Source of the DNA: Zhongshania marina
Lineage (GTDB): Bacteria > Pseudomonadota > Gammaproteobacteria > Pseudomonadales > Spongiibacteraceae
NCBI RefSeq assembly: GCF_002915595.1
Contig: NZ_PQGG01000028.1
Span: 29,684-93,683, forward strand
DNA length: 64,000 bases
Direction: 5' to 3'
Part shown: positions 9,766 through 17,092 of the stretch, in pieces
Layout: every line of letters begins with the position of its first letter
Numbering within the stretch: the first letter of the stretch is position 1
Notes under the pieces: model-generated
Told to the model about the DNA's origin: nothing
Databases searched by the model: none
What the model saw: only the letters and a program-made list of their open reading frames with translations
Made by a program: the position numbers and the translations under genes

Positions 9766-11277
9766 TTACATCGGTCCAAGCGGTAAACCTGCTGCCAGCC
9801 AGAGGCTGAGCAGCAGCGACCATGCAAGCAGAAATATCACCGAGTAGGGCAGCATAAGCGCCATTAATGTACCCATTCCAGCGGATTCGTCGTGGCGCTG
9901 CATAAACGCAACGACCACGCCAAAGTAGGGCATTAAAGGGGTAATGATATTGGTGCTTGAATCACCAATACGATAGGCCATCTGTGCTGATTCTGGGTCT
10001 ATTCCCAATAAAAACAACATCGGAATAAATATCGGTGCCATTAAGGCCCACTTCGCTGAAGCACTGCCAATCAAGAGGTTAATGCTGGCGCTAATTAGAA
10101 TGAAACCCACCAGTAAGCTTGTTTTTGACAGCGCTAGTCCCGCTAACCAATTAGCGCCATTGATTGCTGAAATGGCACCCAAACCTGTCCAGTTGAAGTA
10201 ATTGACAAATTGAGCGGCGAAAAACATCAAGACGATATAACCAGATAAACTGCTGATGCCGCTTTCCATTCCCGCAATCCAGTCGTGATGGCGTTTATAT
10301 TTGCCCGTGCTGTAGCCAAAAATAATGCCGCTCAGCGTTGCGTATAAGGCAATAAACACCACGATGCCGTTTAATAAGGGGAGCGCAGCTAAGCCCTTGG
10401 GGTCGGGGTTACGCATTAAGCCGTCGGCGGGAATAACCAGCCATAATAAAAGCAACAAGAAAAGCGCGCTGAAAAGGGCAACTCGCCGCATCGCGGATTT
10501 TAAAACCGGTGACTCTGTGGGGGCTTGCTCGTCGCTAACTTCTCTATTTACGGGTTTGGAAAGACGTGGTTCAACAATTTTTTCGTTCACCCACGCACCG
10601 GTTATGGTAATAAACGCGGTTGAAACAAGGGTAAAGTAATAATTGCCACTGGTTAATACTCCGCGCTCCGGTGCGACTAAGGCCATTGCTTCGGTGCTGA
10701 TGCCTGACAAAATCGCATCTACTGGACCAAGCAGCAGGTTGGCGCTATAGCCGCCAGATACACCTGCAAAAGCGGCGGCTATGCCTGCGAGTGGGGAACG
10801 ACCAGCAGCGCGAAAGATCAGCGCCGCTAGTGGGATGAGGACCACGTAGCCGGAGTCAAAACCGATGCTAGACATAACGCCGGCAAAAACCACAAAACTA
10901 CTCAGCAGACGAGGCGGGGCGCTGGCCGCGAGGCGCTGTAATACGTGGCTCAATAGACCTGAGTCCTCCGCGACCGCAATCCCCAAAATCGCCACCAAGA
11001 CTGAGCCTACCGGAGCGAAGTGAATGAAATTACCAACCGCATTGGCGACCATCCATTTTATGCCATCTGCGCTTAACAATGATTTAGCCGCAATGGTTTC
11101 TTTACTAAGTGGGTGTTGTGCCGAGAAACCGAGATACTCCGCTAAGGCCGAAAACACCAAAATGGCAATGCAAAAGTAGATAAACAGTAAGACGGGATTT
11201 GGTAGGCGGTTGCCCGCAGTTTCAAGGCTGTTTAACCACCGTTGAATGCGCGGTGGGGCGGGTTTTACATTGTTCAT
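9766..11277 (-). CDS. AbgT/MtrF-family transporter
   Basis: Polytopic inner-membrane protein of the AbgT family (p-aminobenzoyl-glutamate uptake in E. coli; drug or sulfonamide efflux in MtrF/YdaH homologues). About 11-13 hydrophobic segments are visible across 503 residues. Family-like stretches include SSIGFDSGYVVLIPL, AGVSGGYSANLLLGP, NLLIGSASAKWALMAP and IGDSSTNIITPLMPYFGVV. The real substrate cannot be read from sequence. It lies downstream of the AraC-type regulator on the same strand with an 87-bp gap containing a possible promoter (TATACT near 11317), so shared transcription is possible but not required. Confidence 0.85.
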   Translation of the reverse strand: MNNVKPAPPRIQRWLNSLETAGNRLPNPVLLFIYFCIAILVFSALAEYLGFSAQHPLSKETIAAKSLLSADGIKWMVANAVGNFIHFAPVGSVLVAILGIAVAEDSGLLSHVLQRLAASAPPRLLSSFVVFAGVMSSIGFDSGYVVLIPLAALIFRAAGRSPLAGIAAAFAGVSGGYSANLLLGPVDAILSGISTEAMALVAPERGVLTSGNYYFTLVSTAFITITGAWVNEKIVEPRLSKPVNREVSDEQAPTESPVLKSAMRRVALFSALFLLLLLWLVIPADGLMRNPDPKGLAALPLLNGIVVFIALYATLSGIIFGYSTGKYKRHHDWIAGMESGISSLSGYIVLMFFAAQFVNYFNWTGLGAISAINGANWLAGLALSKTSLLVGFILISASINLLIGSASAKWALMAPIFIPMLFLLGIDPESAQMAYRIGDSSTNIITPLMPYFGVVVAFMQRHDESAGMGTLMALMLPYSVIFLLAWSLLLSLWLAAGLPLGPM

Positions 11278-11364
11278 AGGGGCAAGCCTGTTTTTTGTAA
11301 AATATCTCTGGGCTAAGTATACCGATAGTCTGACGATATTTACGGCCTAGGTTTCGAACCCGTA

Positions 11365-12402
11365 TTAGCGATTTTTGTTTTTCTCGCGATATTGTTCCGG
11401 AGGTATACCGTGCCAGCGTTTGAATGCGCGCCGAAAATTAGAGCTGTCGTGATAGTTGAGCAAGCTTGCAATCGCATCGACTGAAAGCTGTGTGTCGAGT
11501 AAATAGGCCGTCGCAAGAGACGACAAGACATCGTCGCGCACCTCCCGAAATCCAGTATTTTCGCTGTTTAACCGTCTAGCCAGTGTGCGTTTGCTGATGA
11601 ACATGGTTGCGGCAACGGCGTCTTCTGAGAGTTGGTGATTGGGGTGGGACAATAATAGCTTGCGGACCTTGGTCTTTGTGTCTTGATGGCCGACATGTAG
11701 CTGATCGAGTAGGTTTTTACATTGGCTCAGTGCGTATTCGTAGTTGTTGTGCTCTGCCGAGGCATTTTTGGTGTGGATAAGCCCTATCGGAATTCTTAGT
11801 GAGTTGCTGTTCGCCGAGAAGTGTATCGGGCAGGGGTAAAATTGATGATATTGAGCTTGGTAGTTTGGTGCAGGGTAATTAAGTTGAAGTTGGCCCTCGG
11901 TTAGGGGGCGGCCCAATATAAACTCCGTTATTGCAAATACGCCTAGACTTAAGGCCTCGATGACCAGCCGATAAATTTTCTCCTCAATCTGAGGGTGTGC
12001 ATGGAAATGGCACTCTAGCCAGTCCGGGCTGGTGCTAATGTCCATTTTTGTGAGGTTCATGCGCAGTGGGAGGAAGTTAGTAAAGGCTTCCATCGCGTCA
12101 ATTAAATTTGAGCTGCTATGTACTAAAAAACCCAAAGGCCCATGGGTTGAGGGAATTAAATTTTGCCCAAAGTACAAGCCAAATGCCTCGTTGCCGGAAA
12201 TATCTAGAGCATTGCTAAGGATGCGTATTTGTTGCGCGCCGGTAATGGAGGTGTCGTCACGGAGCAGGTCACTGGTATGTAAATGGGTATTAGGTAAAAG
12301 TAGGTGAAGGCTTTTTTCGACAAGCCCTAAGGTACGGGCGACTAGTCGGGAATAGCCGATAGGAATAGACGGTGTGGATAAGCTGAGCTCTGAAAAATCC
12401 AT
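11365..12402 (-). CDS. AraC-family transcriptional regulator
   Basis: 345-residue regulator of the subgroup with an N-terminal 'arabinose-binding'-type sensor domain (about residues 15-205, including EAFGLYFGQNLIPSTHGPLGFLV). The C-terminal AraC double helix-turn-helix (about 240-340) shows SEDAVAATMFISKRTLARRLNSE and VDAIASLLNYHDSSNFRRAFKRW. OruR and other catabolic regulators share this layout. It is divergent from the hydroxylase gene at 12581 and the 178-bp gap holds two near-identical operator-like repeats, so I infer that it controls the hydroxylase and perhaps itself. The inducer is unknown. Confidence 0.88.
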   Translation of the reverse strand: MDFSELSLSTPSIPIGYSRLVARTLGLVEKSLHLLLPNTHLHTSDLLRDDTSITGAQQIRILSNALDISGNEAFGLYFGQNLIPSTHGPLGFLVHSSSNLIDAMEAFTNFLPLRMNLTKMDISTSPDWLECHFHAHPQIEEKIYRLVIEALSLGVFAITEFILGRPLTEGQLQLNYPAPNYQAQYHQFYPCPIHFSANSNSLRIPIGLIHTKNASAEHNNYEYALSQCKNLLDQLHVGHQDTKTKVRKLLLSHPNHQLSEDAVAATMFISKRTLARRLNSENTGFREVRDDVLSSLATAYLLDTQLSVDAIASLLNYHDSSNFRRAFKRWHGIPPEQYREKNKNR

Positions 12403-12426
12403 CTCGTTCTCCTATGAAAGCCATAA

Positions 12427-12463
12427 TTGTCTTTAAATGACCCTGTGTTGTCAATAAATGACC
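12427..12463. promoter_or_regulatory. Direct-repeat operator candidate between regulator and hydroxylase
   Basis: TTGTCTTTAAATGACC (12427-12442) and TTGTCAATAAATGACC (12448-12463) match at 14 of 16 positions and are spaced exactly 21 bp, two helical turns. AraC-family proteins typically bind such same-face direct repeats. Each copy also contains GTC and GAC in inverted orientation, 7 bp apart. Confidence 0.6.
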
Positions 12464-12580
12464 TGTTCCACTTTGTGAGAAAGCTCATACTTAATACCGT
12501 CAAGAGAGAGTAGCTGCAAACATACGGAGCTGCTTGTCTTTGCAAATTTTACGAAATAATAAATATGGGCGGACGTTGTC

Positions 12581-13687
12581 ATGTTTGATTATCTACGATA
12601 TTACTTTTCCCCTGCGTTGCAGGTTATGGCTGCGGTGGGGATATACATTGGTGGTCCTTATTGCTGGCTTGGCCTCGCGACGCTTCCTGGCCTAGCTATA
12701 ATCGATACCGTGTTACCCCGTGACACCAAAGAGCGCAAGATTAATAATCGCGCGCTGGCAGATATCCCTATTTGGATAGGCGCTATCTTTGCGGTTGGAC
12801 TATACCTCTTTTTGGCTTGGCGTATTGGTCAAGGCAATATGAGCGTCGTTGAAATGATCGGCGCGACTCTATCTGTTTCATGGCTCGGAGTCATTATTGG
12901 CGTACCCAGCACCCACGAACTTTACCATCAACAAGGCACCTTGCAGAAGTTTATTGGTACCTACTCGCAGGTTATTTACTTAGATGCGTCACGTGATATT
13001 GGCCATCGTGTTGGGCATCATTTAGATGTGGGTACGCCAGAAGACTGTGATACTGCTCAGCGCGGTGTAAACCTCTATGCTTTTGCCGCGAGAGCTGTTT
13101 ACGAAAGTACCGTGACTGGCTGGCGTTTAGAAAGTGAAGCGATGATGAAGCGTGGCAGATCACGCTGGTCTATTCATCACCGTGTGTGGAAGGCAATTCT
13201 AGCGTTTGTGGTATTTGAGCTTGCTCTGTTTGCCATTGGCGGTGTTGCCGCTGCTGTATGTGGCTTGGCTGGTGCTTGTGTCGCTCGTGTGTGGGTGGAA
13301 ACCTTTAACTACTTCCAGCATTACGGCCAAGTTCGTATTCCTGGTAAGCCGATTGGCCGTCGCCATGTTTGGAATCATTTGCAGCCGATTAGCCGTATTG
13401 TGGCCTTTGAAATCACCAATCATGCGGATCACCATTTGGATGCGTACACGCCTTACTATCGCTTAAAGCCAGATACGACTGCGGTTAAAGTCCCTAGTGT
13501 ATTTGTGTGCTTCTTATCTGCACTTATTCCGCCAATTTGGAATAATGTAGTGATCAAGCCTGCGCTGAAAGAATGGGACCTTAACCATGCGAGTACAGAA
13601 GAGCGTGAGTTAGCGCGTCAGCAAAATCTTCGCGCCGGTTGGCCAGACTGGTTCGAAACTGAAGCAGAACTTTCTTCAGCGGCATAA
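12581..13687 (+). CDS. XylM/AlkB-type membrane-bound di-iron hydroxylase
   Basis: Predicted inner-membrane non-haem di-iron monooxygenase. The histidine boxes are HELYH (112-116), GHRVGHH (141-147) and NHADHH (280-285), with the NYFQHYG motif at 243-249; hydrophobic segments separate them. N-terminal FDYLRYYFSPAL, the EITNHADHH context and the C-terminal run around IPPIWNNVVIKPALKEWD recall xylene/p-cymene methyl monooxygenase (XylM/CymAa) more than medium-chain AlkB. The TPED after box 2 is AlkB-like, so it looks intermediate. An aromatic methyl group or an alkane/terpene chain are both plausible substrates. No ferredoxin or reductase partner lies nearby, so electrons must come from elsewhere. 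It starts at ATG 12581 behind GGGCGGA and is likely controlled by the divergent AraC protein. Confidence 0.85.
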   Translation: MFDYLRYYFSPALQVMAAVGIYIGGPYCWLGLATLPGLAIIDTVLPRDTKERKINNRALADIPIWIGAIFAVGLYLFLAWRIGQGNMSVVEMIGATLSVSWLGVIIGVPSTHELYHQQGTLQKFIGTYSQVIYLDASRDIGHRVGHHLDVGTPEDCDTAQRGVNLYAFAARAVYESTVTGWRLESEAMMKRGRSRWSIHHRVWKAILAFVVFELALFAIGGVAAAVCGLAGACVARVWVETFNYFQHYGQVRIPGKPIGRRHVWNHLQPISRIVAFEITNHADHHLDAYTPYYRLKPDTTAVKVPSVFVCFLSALIPPIWNNVVIKPALKEWDLNHASTEERELARQQNLRAGWPDWFETEAELSSAA

Positions 13688-14007
13688 TTGCCAAAGCTCC
13701 TCAAAGGCTGCGTAACTGCGCTGCGTTTGAGGAGCTAGTCCTTCAATATCCCTCCCTTTATTAACACCGCTCTTTGTACTGTCTTTGCTGTTTAAATCTG
13801 ATTTAAAACACGCCAAGGCAAGTTGATTCTTGTCACGTGCTAGAATTGCTCTTTTGATTTCGGTGATCGGCGCAAACCTTTATAGAACTGAGTGTTGAAA
13901 TTTCAGCTTTCGCAAATGCTGGAGCTCCAGTATTCACAGTCTGTGGATTGGTGGTCGAACTACAATAATCGTTATTATAAAAGCCTTGAGCGAGGGGATT
14001 GGCGTAG
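13688..14007. other. Intergenic region between hydroxylase and MFS genes
   Basis: A 320-bp gap. It holds the hairpin at 13695-13736 directly after the hydroxylase stop and AT-rich sequence from about 13780 that probably contains the MFS promoter. I see no small gene I can support; the frame on the minus strand here is a start-stop run without family signs. Confidence 0.6.
13695..13736 (+). terminator. Hairpin after hydroxylase gene
   Basis: Perfect 11-bp stem AGCTCCTCAAA/TTTGAGGAGCT with a 20-nt, G+C-rich apical part. It lies 8 bp after the stop codon. There is no T tract, so it is a weak or factor-assisted terminator, or an mRNA-stabilising structure. Confidence 0.5.
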
Positions 14008-15267
14008 GTGAGTAACTCTGCAGCAGCGGCTGGCAAATCCGGCTTTAAGGCGATGTTTACCCTTTACTTAGCCATGATGTGCGTGGGTATGGGGCAAACC
14101 GTGGTGTTTGCGATCTTACCGATGTTGGGCCGGGAGCTTCACCTTGATTTACTGGTATTCAATTTACCCTTCTCGGATATCGTCATTGAGCCGAGAGAGT
14201 TGGCCATTACCTCATTATCCGCCTTGACGGCTTTTGTTTTCTTCGTGGCGGCGCCAAAGTGGGGACGGCTTAGTGACCGCTGGGGTCGTAAGCCCCTTAT
14301 TATTTTTGGTTTGTTTGGCTATGTTGCTGGCACCTTGGCATTTAACGGGGTCGCTTATTTAGGGCTATCCGGTGCCTTGGTGGGGACGACGCTACTTGTC
14401 TGCTTGATTATTAGCCGTGCATTTCATGCCGTGGTTATGTCAGCCACCCATCCTGCGTCGGCGGCGTATATGGTTGACGTAACCTCGGTGTATGAGCGCA
14501 CCAAGGGCATGGGTAAATTACAGGCCTGCAATCAACTCGGCGTGATGGTTGGGCCGGCGCTAGCGTGGTTTGTCACTTTTAATTACCTTGCGCCACTTTA
14601 TATTCAAGCAGCTGTCGCCTTGATTGTTGGCTTGTTAGTTTGCTTGTATTTACCCGCTATTCCACCGGCAAATACCACTGGTCGCAAGCAAGCAAAGCTC
14701 GCGTACTTTGACCCGCGATACCGAAAATTCATCATTCTGGGATTTATCATTTATAGCTTGCTGGGCATGGTTCAACAGACCTTGGGATTCTATTTTCAAG
14801 ATATTTTAGCTATCGATGGGGTGAGGGCAGCCCAACTGTTTTCGAGTGCTATGGTGGTGTCGTCGGTAGCGATTCTACTTGCTCAATTCGGCGTAGTGCG
14901 TAGCTATAGCGGTTTGCCTATGGGCTTATTGCGCATAGGTCTACCGTTTATGCTGCTCTCCTATTTATTACTCGCCAACGCTACTGCACTGTGGATGTTG
15001 TATCTTGCTATGGGCTTATTTGGGTTTGGTATGGGATTAACGGGGCCCTCGTTTACTGCTAGTGCAACAATGGCGGTGGAATCCCATGAGCAGGGTGGTC
15101 TGGCTGGTTTGATTGGCGCGATAGCTGGCCTTGGGTTTATGTTTGGACCCTTGATAGGTGGAGGCTTGTATAGGCTTTCGCCAAGTTATCCCTATTGGTG
15201 TTCGGCATTGGTAATGATGGTAATTATTTTGAGCTTGTCAATCCTAGATAAGTCCCGAAAAAAATAA
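14008..15267 (+). CDS. Major facilitator superfamily transporter
   Basis: Twelve-helix MFS protein of 419 residues. The loop 2-3 signature appears as GRLSDRWGRKPLIIFG, typical of TetA-like drug/H+ antiporters (DHA1 branch). The first periplasmic loop is unusually long (around LLVFNLPFSDIVIEPRELAI). It starts at GTG 14008. It follows the hydroxylase in the same direction after 320 bp and may export or import something related to that pathway, but this is only positional. The substrate is unknown. Confidence 0.82.
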   Translation: MSNSAAAAGKSGFKAMFTLYLAMMCVGMGQTVVFAILPMLGRELHLDLLVFNLPFSDIVIEPRELAITSLSALTAFVFFVAAPKWGRLSDRWGRKPLIIFGLFGYVAGTLAFNGVAYLGLSGALVGTTLLVCLIISRAFHAVVMSATHPASAAYMVDVTSVYERTKGMGKLQACNQLGVMVGPALAWFVTFNYLAPLYIQAAVALIVGLLVCLYLPAIPPANTTGRKQAKLAYFDPRYRKFIILGFIIYSLLGMVQQTLGFYFQDILAIDGVRAAQLFSSAMVVSSVAILLAQFGVVRSYSGLPMGLLRIGLPFMLLSYLLLANATALWMLYLAMGLFGFGMGLTGPSFTASATMAVESHEQGGLAGLIGAIAGLGFMFGPLIGGGLYRLSPSYPYWCSALVMMVIILSLSILDKSRKK

Positions 15268-15711
15268 AATCATAGTTAGATGACAGTCTGGTTAAAAATC
15301 GTGCTGATCTCCTCGTGCACCGTGAGCCCTGTCTCACGTCGGTAATCTACAAGCTTATCCACAAGCTTATTCACCTATATTGGGGACAACTTAAATATTG
15401 GTTCGGAGTGTGGATATATTTACTATTGGCATTTTCGAAAGTGTTAACTTATTTTTGACGGATATTGCGTATTTGCGCTTATTATCACGTTTTGCGGGGG
15501 TTTAATGTTTGCGTCATGCACATTACTATCGATTCTTGCTCCTGATATTTCAGTGGTCTTATATTACCCGTGAAGCTGGGAGTGGCGTGGTGCGGCATAT
15601 TTGTGTGAATTAGTATCGGTACTCGCCAGATCTAAAGCTTAGTCTTGGGGTGGAGAGTGTATAGCTGCAAAAATTGAATGTATTTTGCGAGGGTCATGTC
15701 GATTAATAAAT
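15268..15711. other. Long AT-rich intergenic region
   Basis: A 444-bp gap with no supportable gene. The first 150 bp contain the DnaA-box-like cluster described separately. AT-rich segments lie around 15385-15500. The last ~100 bp probably carry the promoter of the pseudouridine synthase. Confidence 0.55.
15355..15417. promoter_or_regulatory. DnaA-box cluster
   Basis: TTATCCACA (15355-15363) is a perfect consensus DnaA box. TTATTCACC (15367-15375) is a weaker copy in the same orientation, the two being inside a 12-bp direct repeat AAGCTTATCCAC/AAGCTTATTCAC. TGTGGATAT (15409-15417) is an inverted copy with one mismatch. AT-rich DNA follows. A regulatory or DnaA-titrating role is possible; there is no dnaA/dnaN/gyrB/parAB context for a replication origin. 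Confidence 0.45.
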
Positions 15712-16422
15712 ATGCTTGAAGACCGTGAACTTAATTATCGTTTGCTGGAAGACAATGAGGAATATCTCGTTATCGATAAGGCGCCTGGCGTCAATCTGCA
15801 TCGCAATCAACACGCGCAGAGCTTAGTAGATGTTTTGCACAGGGATTTTCCAGGGGAGTCTTTCCATTTGGTGCATCGCCTTGATGATGCAACTTCCGGT
15901 CTTATGCTCATAGCAAAAAGTCCAAGTGCGGCTGCTGAGTTCGGGGATTTGTTTGCGAATCGCGAGATTGATAAGTTCTATTTTGCTCTTGCGCAGGGGA
16001 AGCCAATGAAAAAGCAGGGCATGATCGTTGGCGATATTAAAAAAAGTCGCAGCGGTAGCTATTTACTCAGCCGCACCCGCAGCAACCCCTCGGTAACGCA
16101 GTTTTTTAGCTATGCCTTAGAAGATGGGCGGCGTGGGTATCTGTTGAAGCCCTATACCGGCAAAACCCATCAACTGCGTGTGGTGATGAAAAGCCTCGGT
16201 GTGCCTATCATCGGGGATAAACGCTACGGGCCGAGCAATCAAAATGCAGATCGAATGTATTTACATGCGCTGGCGCTGCGTTTTACCTTCCGAGGCGTTG
16301 AGCGGCAATATATTTGTCCTCCCCAAGTCGGCGAAGGCTTTGTTGATGGAGCACTGCAGGCAGTATTGTTAAACTGCACGCCGCCGTGGGAAATCAAGTG
16401 GCCGGCATTAGGTGCTCCCTGA
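15712..16422 (+). CDS. RluA-family pseudouridine synthase
   Basis: Converts a uridine in rRNA or tRNA to pseudouridine. It has the RluA-class catalytic motif HRLDDATSG (catalytic Asp in HRLD) near residue 63, a KFYFAL segment, and the C-terminal GKTHQLRVVMKSLGVPIIGDKRYG block. There is no N-terminal S4 domain; the 236-residue, single-domain form resembles the RluA-like/TruC-like subgroup. The start is uncertain: ATG 15712 lacks a close Shine-Dalgarno sequence, while an in-frame TTG at 15685 would add nine residues. The target RNA site cannot be assigned. Confidence 0.87.
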   Translation: MLEDRELNYRLLEDNEEYLVIDKAPGVNLHRNQHAQSLVDVLHRDFPGESFHLVHRLDDATSGLMLIAKSPSAAAEFGDLFANREIDKFYFALAQGKPMKKQGMIVGDIKKSRSGSYLLSRTRSNPSVTQFFSYALEDGRRGYLLKPYTGKTHQLRVVMKSLGVPIIGDKRYGPSNQNADRMYLHALALRFTFRGVERQYICPPQVGEGFVDGALQAVLLNCTPPWEIKWPALGAP

Positions 16423-16471
16423 AGGTAGGAATTTCCCACTAAATTAATATTGTAGAACGCTAGGGTGTAAT

Positions 16472-16783
16472 GTGGTTTTAGACGAATCTTCCGACTTAAT
16501 GGTGAAACTCAATCGAGAGACTTCTCGAATTTATTGGACGGAACTGCAGCGCTTTTATGCGCAAGGCGCGGTGCTTGTTGTTGCGCCAGAATTGGATTTG
16601 GTGGCCACTGCCGCCGCCGTAGCAAACGACGACGCGGCGGCTATATCGGCATGGATGGAAACTGCGCAGTTACAGAAGGCGACGGAAGAGTTTGCGGTAA
16701 ATTGTTTGGCTGATAATTGCGAGGTGTGGGCCGTTGTTGTGGCACCGTGGATCCTTGTTCAAAAAGATCGGGTCGCGTCGTGA
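16472..16783 (+). CDS. DUF2288 family protein
   Basis: Small cytoplasmic protein of 103 residues. KLNRETSRIYWTELQRFYAQGAVL followed by VAPELDLVATAAAVANDD and a central W matches the DUF2288 family found in gammaproteobacteria and cyanobacteria; the function is unknown. It starts at GTG 16472, 5 bp after AGGGTG. Its stop overlaps the start of the next small gene (GTGA), indicating translational coupling, and tmcA follows. I recognise the family only by pattern. Confidence 0.75.
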   Translation: MVLDESSDLMVKLNRETSRIYWTELQRFYAQGAVLVVAPELDLVATAAAVANDDAAAISAWMETAQLQKATEEFAVNCLADNCEVWAVVVAPWILVQKDRVAS

Positions 16784-17079
16784 GTGATCAAGTCGCCTCA
16801 AACTACCTCGCTGAGTTAGACGCTCGTTTGCTCGCATTTTTTGAGGATCAGGCCCAGGGCTTAGATATCCCGCCTGCGGTGCTATATCGCTTAGAGGGAT
16901 TCATAGAAGCGGGTGTCATCGCTAAGTTTATTAACGCTTCAGACCTCAAAAGCCGACTTTGTGAACTCGCAGAGCGGTATGCCAGTACCGAGGTGGTGGC
17001 GTTATATCGCAGTGATGAACGTCTTATTCTGCATCTACATATGCCGGAGGCGCCGGTGTACCCCTCTAAAAAATCATGA
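16780..17079 (+). CDS. Conserved-looking small protein between DUF2288 and tmcA
   Basis: 99 residues if it starts at GTG 16780, which overlaps the previous stop codon. I do not recognise the family. It is acidic to neutral and predicted helical, with PPAVLYRLEGFIEAGV in the middle and a proline-rich tail; there is no signal peptide, membrane segment or metal motif. A longer in-frame start at 16717 would overlap DUF2288 by 66 bp and begin with a low-complexity tail, so I reject it. Tight packing with DUF2288 and tmcA suggests a link to RNA modification, but that is inference. Confidence 0.6.
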   Translation: MSDQVASNYLAELDARLLAFFEDQAQGLDIPPAVLYRLEGFIEAGVIAKFINASDLKSRLCELAERYASTEVVALYRSDERLILHLHMPEAPVYPSKKS

Positions 17080-17092
17080 CTAAAGTCAGTGT

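Noticed and set aside
9766..15267. A complete aromatic or alkane degradation island
   Set aside because: Only one hydroxylase, one regulator and two transporters are present; no reductase, alcohol/aldehyde dehydrogenase or ring-cleavage genes, and no mobile-element borders.
15268..15711. Chromosomal replication origin
   Set aside because: There are DnaA-box-like sites and AT-rich DNA, but only three boxes and no dnaA, dnaN, recF, gyrB, gidA or parAB nearby.
16717..16779. Longer start for the gene between DUF2288 and tmcA
   Set aside because: The extension overlaps DUF2288 and is Cys/Gly/Arg-rich, unlike the rest; GTG 16780 with the overlap is better.
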